From Deltaproteobacteria bacterium (GTDB lineage Bacteria > Myxococcota > Kuafuiibacteriia > Kuafuiibacteriales > Kuafuiibacteriaceae): 64,000 nucleotides of DNA. The stretch covers positions 248,001 to 312,000 of the forward strand of contig JACKEN010000002.1 in assembly GCA_020632995.1 (NCBI GenBank). Direction: 5' to 3'. Positions 60,543-64,000 of this stretch are shown piece after piece. The notes under the pieces are model-generated. The model ran no database searches. It saw only the letters and a program-made list of their open reading frames with translations, and was not told the DNA's origin. Every line of letters begins with the position of its first letter. The stretch's first letter is position 1. The translations under genes and the position numbers were made by a program.

Positions 60543-61193
60543 TCACCAAGGACGACTGATCGCTACTCCGCTGTCGGCGAGGACCCCCGGACGGTAGCGC
60601 GCAGCCTCCGCCCGGCCGACCCGCGCCCCAATATGGTCCAGGCGGTTCGCCACGGCGGGGCCAAGGTGGGTGCGCACGGTGGCGCGGGCAAGATCGTAGT
60701 CCGTCCCCGCGTCGAGGAGTCGCTCGACGTCGCGTTCATCGCGCGGGTCACCAGTGGCGAGCTTCATCGCGATGAGGAAATCAGGGGGCACCACCGGGAA
60801 GACGCGCCCATCCGGATTGGTAGTACCGGAGCCCCTCTGGGCGGCATCGACCGCAGCGGTGAAAAGCGCGACAAACTCCACCCGTCGATCGATGAAGTTC
60901 ACGCGCGTCGCGCCAACTCGAATCGCGGCTCCACCTCTCGAGAGAGGGAGCACCTCGTAACCAGCAGCGACCAAGGCCACATCGATCGAAGGCATGTCCA
61001 CAGCCCGCACCGCGAACTCGACGACCTTCGCAAACCCCTGCCGACTCCCGGGTGCCCAGACCCAAATCGCAAGCTGGCCTGCAAGCGCAAAGGGGACCCC
61101 GGCGGCCGCAAAGACCTCCGCGGCAGCCGCAAGTGAAGGCGCCAGATCGAAGACCTCGATGACGAGTGCACGCACGAGACCAGAGCCAGTCAT
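60543..61193 (-). CDS. Degenerate nucleotidyltransferase-superfamily protein
   Basis: A 216-residue protein from ATG 61193. It has helix-strand elements FALAGQLAIWVWAPGSRQGF, VEFAVRAVDMPSIDVALVAAG, VNFIDRRVEFVALFTAAVDA and a C-terminal PDFLIAMKLATGDPRDERDV ERLLD typical of the AbiEii-like / DUF6036-like NTase group. The G[GS] start is GQ and the metal-binding DxD is replaced (VVEFAVRA), so transfer activity is doubtful. The C-terminal MKLxxGDxRDxxDVxRLL motif is well kept. It may be a regulatory or inactivated partner, possibly a toxin-antitoxin-like component. It lies between the UDG/helicase pair and the tRNA-Gly. Confidence 0.55.
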   Translation of the reverse strand: MTGSGLVRALVIEVFDLAPSLAAAAEVFAAAGVPFALAGQLAIWVWAPGSRQGFAKVVEFAVRAVDMPSIDVALVAAGYEVLPLSRGGAAIRVGATRVNFIDRRVEFVALFTAAVDAAQRGSGTTNPDGRVFPVVPPDFLIAMKLATGDPRDERDVERLLDAGTDYDLARATVRTHLGPAVANRLDHIGARVGRAEAARYRPGVLADSGVAISRPW

Positions 61194-61275
61194 GTTAGAA
61201 ACGCCCTCGCGATCCCGAGGACTGCTCAAGAAGGGAAAGCAGCTCCGAGCAAGGCCAACGCGACCGACTGATCCG

Positions 61276-61395
61276 GGAGCCCAAAGCCGAACGAAACCGG
61301 CAAAGCCGGGGGCCCAGCCAAACCGAAAGCAACCGGCAAAGCCGGGAGCCCGGCCAAACCGAACGCGACCGGCAAAGCCGGGAGCCCGAAAGCCA
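61276..61395. repeat. Degenerate 36-bp tandem repeat downstream of tRNA-Gly
   Basis: About 3.3 units are present (GGGAGCCC ... ACCGGCAAAGCC), with lengths of 33, 36 and 36 bp and a partial fourth unit. It lies between the nucleotidyltransferase-like gene and the tRNA. Open in the minus-strand frame it encodes repeated APGFAGxxRFG, but no start site or composition supports translation. It fills most of the 321-bp gap, where no gene was found. Confidence 0.7.
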
Positions 61396-61514
61396 ACATC
61401 CAACGAAGCCGAGGAGGGACTCGATGCCCTGGCTGTTTCGCAGGGCGAGCCCGCTCGCCCGCGAAGCAGCCTACGCCTGAGGCCCGTTTCACGCCGACGA
61501 GCGAAAGCGAGGAG

Positions 61515-61587
61515 AGCGGGAAACGGGACTCGAACCCGCGACTTCAACCTTGGGAAGGTTGCACTCTACCAACTGAGTTATTCCCGC
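61515..61587 (-). tRNA. tRNA-Gly (anticodon CCC)
   Basis: The 73-nt sequence has a 7-bp acceptor stem (GCGGGAA at 61587-61581 with TTCCCGC at 61522-61516), a D arm (ACTC-AGTTGGTA-GAGT), an anticodon stem CAACC/GGTTG enclosing TTCCCAA, so the anticodon is CCC, and a T arm (GCGGG-TTCGAGT-CCCGT). The discriminator base is T at 61515. CCA is not encoded. It reads glycine GGG codons. Confidence 0.95.
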
Positions 61588-61668
61588 GTAGCGACGGAGA
61601 GCCTTAGCGCCCCCCGTTCGCCCTGTCAACGGGTCTGTGCGACCCCAACCGCCCCGAGAACGCGGGCG

Positions 61669-62133
61669 TCAGCCCTGCTCGGTGGACCGGATCGTGAGCA
61701 CCGGGCAAGGCGAGATGCGCAGGGTACGCTCGGCCACCGAGCCCATGATCAGGTGGGCCATGCCCTTCCTGCCGTGGGTGCCCATCACCACCAGGTCGGC
61801 TTTGTAGAGCTCGGCCTCCTTGGCGATCATCTCGGGGGCGTCGCCGGTCACGAGCTTCACCTCGACGTCGAGGCCCTCCGGCTTGACGACCTCGGCCATG
61901 AACTTGTCCATGCCGAGCTCGGCCTCGTTCTTCACCCACTCCGAGATCGTCTGGGTGGGCTGGTCGGGGATCGTCACCACCAGGTCGGGCGACACCAACG
62001 CCGGCACCTCGCAGATGTGGAGGACGCGGAGCTTGGCGCCCAGCTGGTCCGCGAGCGAGATGGCGTAGTTCAGGGCGGTGCGCGAGCACTGGGAGAAGTC
62101 GACGGGGACGATGATGCGGTCGAAGGTCTTCAT
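61669..62133 (-). CDS. Universal stress protein (single UspA domain)
   Basis: A 154-residue UspA protein. It starts MKTFDRIIVPVDFSQCSRTA and ends with the nucleotide-binding loop VVMGTHGRKGMAHLIMGSVA followed by ERTLRISPCPVLTIR. The G-x2-G-x9-GS motif is complete, so ATP binding is expected. It lies 81 bases downstream of the tRNA-Gly end (both on the minus strand) and is divergent from a two-domain usp gene. A ribosome site GGAGGC (minus strand, near 62138-62143) precedes the ATG. A sigma-54-like site is upstream. Confidence 0.93.
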   Translation of the reverse strand: MKTFDRIIVPVDFSQCSRTALNYAISLADQLGAKLRVLHICEVPALVSPDLVVTIPDQPTQTISEWVKNEAELGMDKFMAEVVKPEGLDVEVKLVTGDAPEMIAKEAELYKADLVVMGTHGRKGMAHLIMGSVAERTLRISPCPVLTIRSTEQG

Positions 62134-62170
62134 GTCTGCCTCCGGGCGTGGTGGCCCGCTCTGGGTGGAA

Positions 62171-62185
62171 TCAAGTCCTGTGCCA
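62171..62185 (-). promoter_or_regulatory. Sigma-54-like promoter for the single-domain usp gene
   Basis: On the minus strand TGGCACA-GGAC-TTGA: the -24 half is perfect (TGGCAC) and the -12 half is TTGA instead of TTGC. The GG-N10-G(A) spacing is right. A transcription start about 12 bases further gives a leader of about 27 bases to the ATG at 62133. Confidence 0.35.
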
Positions 62186-62292
62186 CCGAACGGGAACGCG
62201 GATCTGCGGGCGCCGGTCACCGCAGGGTGGCGTTTTGGCCGTTCATGTTACCGTGGTGAGGTCAGGCACACATGCGCGCCCGTTCTTTGACA

Positions 62293-62307
62293 TGGCGCGG
62301 CGATTGC
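62293..62307 (+). promoter_or_regulatory. Sigma-54-like promoter for the two-domain usp gene
   Basis: TGGCGCG-GCGA-TTGC keeps GG-N10-GC exactly, the core sigma-54 spacing. The predicted start would be near 62319, immediately before the ribosome site GGAGGG (62321-62326). Activator sites were not identified. Confidence 0.35.
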
Positions 62308-62330
62308 CTGCGATCAGGCTGGAGGGTGCG

Positions 62331-63251
62331 ATGAAGAAGCTCGAGACCATCCTTGTCGGGACCGACTTCACCCCGCTGGCGGACGTGGCCCTGGCCGCGG
62401 CGCTGGACCTTGTGCGGGCCACGGGGGCGAAGCGGCTGCACGTGGTGCACGTGATCAACACCGCGACCGCGGCCACCATCTTCCCGTACTCGGTGCCCGA
62501 GGCGCAGCTGATGCAGGCGCTGGAGCGGAGCGTCCAGGAGGCCCAGGCCCGGCTCGACGGGCTGGACTTCGTGGATGCGGGGTACACCATCACTCGCAAG
62601 GCCATCCTGGGCCCGCCCGGGCGTGAGCTGGCGCTCGAGGCGGAGCGGGTGGGGGCCGACCTCGTGGTGGCGGCGTCCCACGGCTACGGGGCGGTGCGGC
62701 GTACCCTCATCGGCAGCGTGACGTCCTCGCTCATCCGCACCGCGCACTGCCCGGTGCTGGTGGTGGGGGAGGAGCGGCCGTGCAGGATGCCTTTCAAGAA
62801 CGTCCTGGCCTCGGTGGACCTGTCGGGGGTGTCGCGCGACATCCTCGGCTACGCGGCGGGCCTGGCCGATGAGGAGGCCGAGCTCCACGTCCTGTCCCTG
62901 TTCGAGCACCCGCTCGTGACCTACGACGGCTCCGACGTCCTGCCGCGCTACGTCTCCGAGGAGGAGATCGCGCGGCTGGCGGGTGAGCACGCCAAGGCGG
63001 TGCAGGCCCTGGTCGATCAGGTGCAGCACCCGCCGACCCTGAAGGTCGACATCCAGGCGATGAGCAAGGCGCCCGCGTCGCAGGTGATCCTCGAGACGGA
63101 GGAGATCCTGCAGCCGAACCTCATCGTGCTCGGGACGAGCGGCCACAACGCGTGGCACCGCATGATCCTCGGCTCCACCGCCACCCGGGTGGTGGCGGAG
63201 GCGCGCTGCCCGGTGCTGGTGGTGCCGCACGACGTGCGGCACGGCGACTGA
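62331..63251 (+). CDS. Universal stress protein with two Usp domains
   Basis: A 306-residue tandem-domain Usp. The first domain runs MKKLETILVGTDFTPLADVA to AASHGYGAVRRTLIGSVTSS, with a shortened G-loop. The second runs FKNVLASVDLSGVSRDILGY to GTSGHNAWHRMILGSTATRV, with the full G-x2-G-x9-GS nucleotide motif. Both end in CPVLVV. GGAGGGTGCG precedes the ATG at 62331. The gene is divergent from a single-domain usp gene, and a sigma-54-like site lies in its leader. Role: stress tolerance by nucleotide-dependent interactions, details unknown. Confidence 0.93.
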   Translation: MKKLETILVGTDFTPLADVALAAALDLVRATGAKRLHVVHVINTATAATIFPYSVPEAQLMQALERSVQEAQARLDGLDFVDAGYTITRKAILGPPGRELALEAERVGADLVVAASHGYGAVRRTLIGSVTSSLIRTAHCPVLVVGEERPCRMPFKNVLASVDLSGVSRDILGYAAGLADEEAELHVLSLFEHPLVTYDGSDVLPRYVSEEEIARLAGEHAKAVQALVDQVQHPPTLKVDIQAMSKAPASQVILETEEILQPNLIVLGTSGHNAWHRMILGSTATRVVAEARCPVLVVPHDVRHGD

Positions 63252-63257
63252 GCCGCC

Positions 63258-63999
63258 TCAGCTCAGCTCTTCCAAGAGCGCCTTGGCCCGGGCGTGCCCC
63301 GGGGCCAGGGCGAGGGCCGCGCGCAAGTCGTCCTTCGCCGCCTCGCCCAGCCCCTGGTTGTTCTTGCACACCGCCAGGTAGACCAGGATGTCCGGCTCCT
63401 CGGGGGCGGCGGCCCGCGCCCGCTCGAGGAGCTGCCGCGCGGTGGGGTACTCCTCGGCCCGCATCTCCACCAGGCCCAGGTTCGCGAGGGCGGCGGGGTT
63501 CTCGGGGTCGTTCTGCAAGGCGAGCTGCAGATCCTCCCGGGCCCCGGCCACGTCGTCCAGCTTCAGCTTGGCGATGCCGCGGTTGGCGAGGATGATCGGG
63601 TGATCGGGGGCCAGCGCGAGCATCCGATCGAGCACCCCGAGCTGCGGCACCCACAGCTCCAGGGCGCCGAGGGCGATGCGCGCGTCCTCCAGCTCCTCGA
63701 GGTCGGTGTTCTCGACGTGGGCCAGGCCGAGGGCCACCTCGTCCCGCGCCGCGTCGTCGCCGCGCGCCGCGTAGGCCTGCACGAGGGCGACCTTCGGCGG
63801 CAGGACAGCCTGCCGGAGCTCGGCCCACCGCTGGGCGAGGGTCAGGGCCTCCTCCGCGCGCCCGCCCGCGATCAGGTCGTCGATCTCCTGCTGCATCCAG
63901 TAGTCGGAGATCACCTGGATGTCGGCGGTGATGCTCACCGCGGCCTCCGGCGCCTCGTCGTTGGCGGGGACGGCGAGCGGGTCCTTGTCGCACCACTGT
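63258..63999 (-). CDS. TPR-repeat protein, partial at right edge
   Basis: TPR-like helical pairs occupy most of the protein: VLDRMLALAPDHPIILANRG, IAKLKLDDVAGAREDLQLAL, DPENPAALANLGLVEMRAEE and YLAVCKNNQGLGEAAKDDLR, ending PGHARAKALLEELS. A GTG at 63938 with GGAGG nearby could be the start. However, the frame stays open to the window edge (QWCDKDPLAVPANDEAPEAA then VSITAD), so the gene probably continues beyond it. TPR proteins mediate protein-protein contacts; the partner is unknown. Convergent with the two-domain usp gene, 6 bases apart. Confidence 0.8.
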   Translation of the reverse strand, partial: QWCDKDPLAVPANDEAPEAAVSITADIQVISDYWMQQEIDDLIAGGRAEEALTLAQRWAELRQAVLPPKVALVQAYAARGDDAARDEVALGLAHVENTDLEELEDARIALGALELWVPQLGVLDRMLALAPDHPIILANRGIAKLKLDDVAGAREDLQLALQNDPENPAALANLGLVEMRAEEYPTARQLLERARAAAPEEPDILVYLAVCKNNQGLGEAAKDDLRAALALAPGHARAKALLEELS

Positions 64000-64000
64000 T

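Noticed and set aside
61276..61395. Possible CRISPR array at the tandem repeat
   Set aside because: The units are contiguous with no unique spacers and are diverged from each other; no cas gene is near.
60994..62259. Plus-strand open frame running across the tRNA-Gly and usp gene
   Set aside because: It reads through a tRNA and opposite a clear UspA gene, and its protein is low-complexity; no support.

Overview
The window is a GC-rich (about 70%), densely coded bacterial chromosome segment. Myxobacteria-like traits point to a member of the Myxococcota: von Willebrand (VWA) lipoproteins, a PEGA-domain protein, an ECF sigma / anti-sigma / caspase-like operon, a tricorn-type protease, many stand-alone hybrid kinases and GTGA or ATGA start-stop overlaps. 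No rRNA, insertion sequence, prophage block or CRISPR array was seen. One tRNA-Gly(CCC) lies near the right end. Assignment to the phylum is inference from gene content, not from a marker gene search.

Left region (1-8.4 kb): the 3' end of a hybrid histidine kinase, a divergent TetR / cytochrome P450 pair with two matching operator palindromes, an FAD/NAD(P) oxidoreductase, a YgiQ-type radical SAM protein, and two small exported-protein genes. Nearly every gene here is broken by one to three single-base frameshifts. Most of these sit in or next to G or C runs, so they look like consensus errors rather than real decay.

Region 8.4-17.1 kb: a polytopic membrane protein, a secreted tricorn-like S41 protease, a metzincin lipoprotein and groES-groEL. 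Region 17.3-27.1 kb: a six-gene minus-strand envelope operon in the order VWA lipoprotein, C-terminal-processing protease, two degenerate M16-like proteins, a rhamnosyltransferase-like protein and a PEGA protein. Region 27.3-38 kb: a small basic protein, a DUF2339-DUF3999 fusion, a polysaccharide deacetylase, a zincin plus small-protein pair, and an RCC1-repeat lipoprotein. Two identical 21-bp repeats bracket the last two of these units. Region 37-43.3 kb: a MacAB-TolC type tripartite efflux operon with a hybrid kinase.

Region 43.4-57.9 kb holds the two most interesting operons. One encodes an M48-type peptidase, a 1703-residue protein (kinase-like N-terminus, DUF4011, SF1 helicase, Vsr/MTES_1575-like nuclease), a GNAT-like/HEAT protein and a 72-residue protein. 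It resembles the helicase-nuclease architecture known from anti-phage defence, but with extra partners. The other encodes an ECF sigma factor, a membrane anti-sigma candidate, a caspase-like protein and a VWA lipoprotein. A 34-bp element upstream of the sigma gene is repeated upstream of a neighbouring small gene. Region 57.5-61.6 kb, next to the tRNA-Gly, carries an EF-Tu-domain-2-like protein, a UvrD-like helicase coupled to a UDG-like protein, and a degenerate nucleotidyltransferase; this looks like an accessory cluster. The right end has two divergent universal stress protein genes with sigma-54-like promoters and a TPR gene running off the window.
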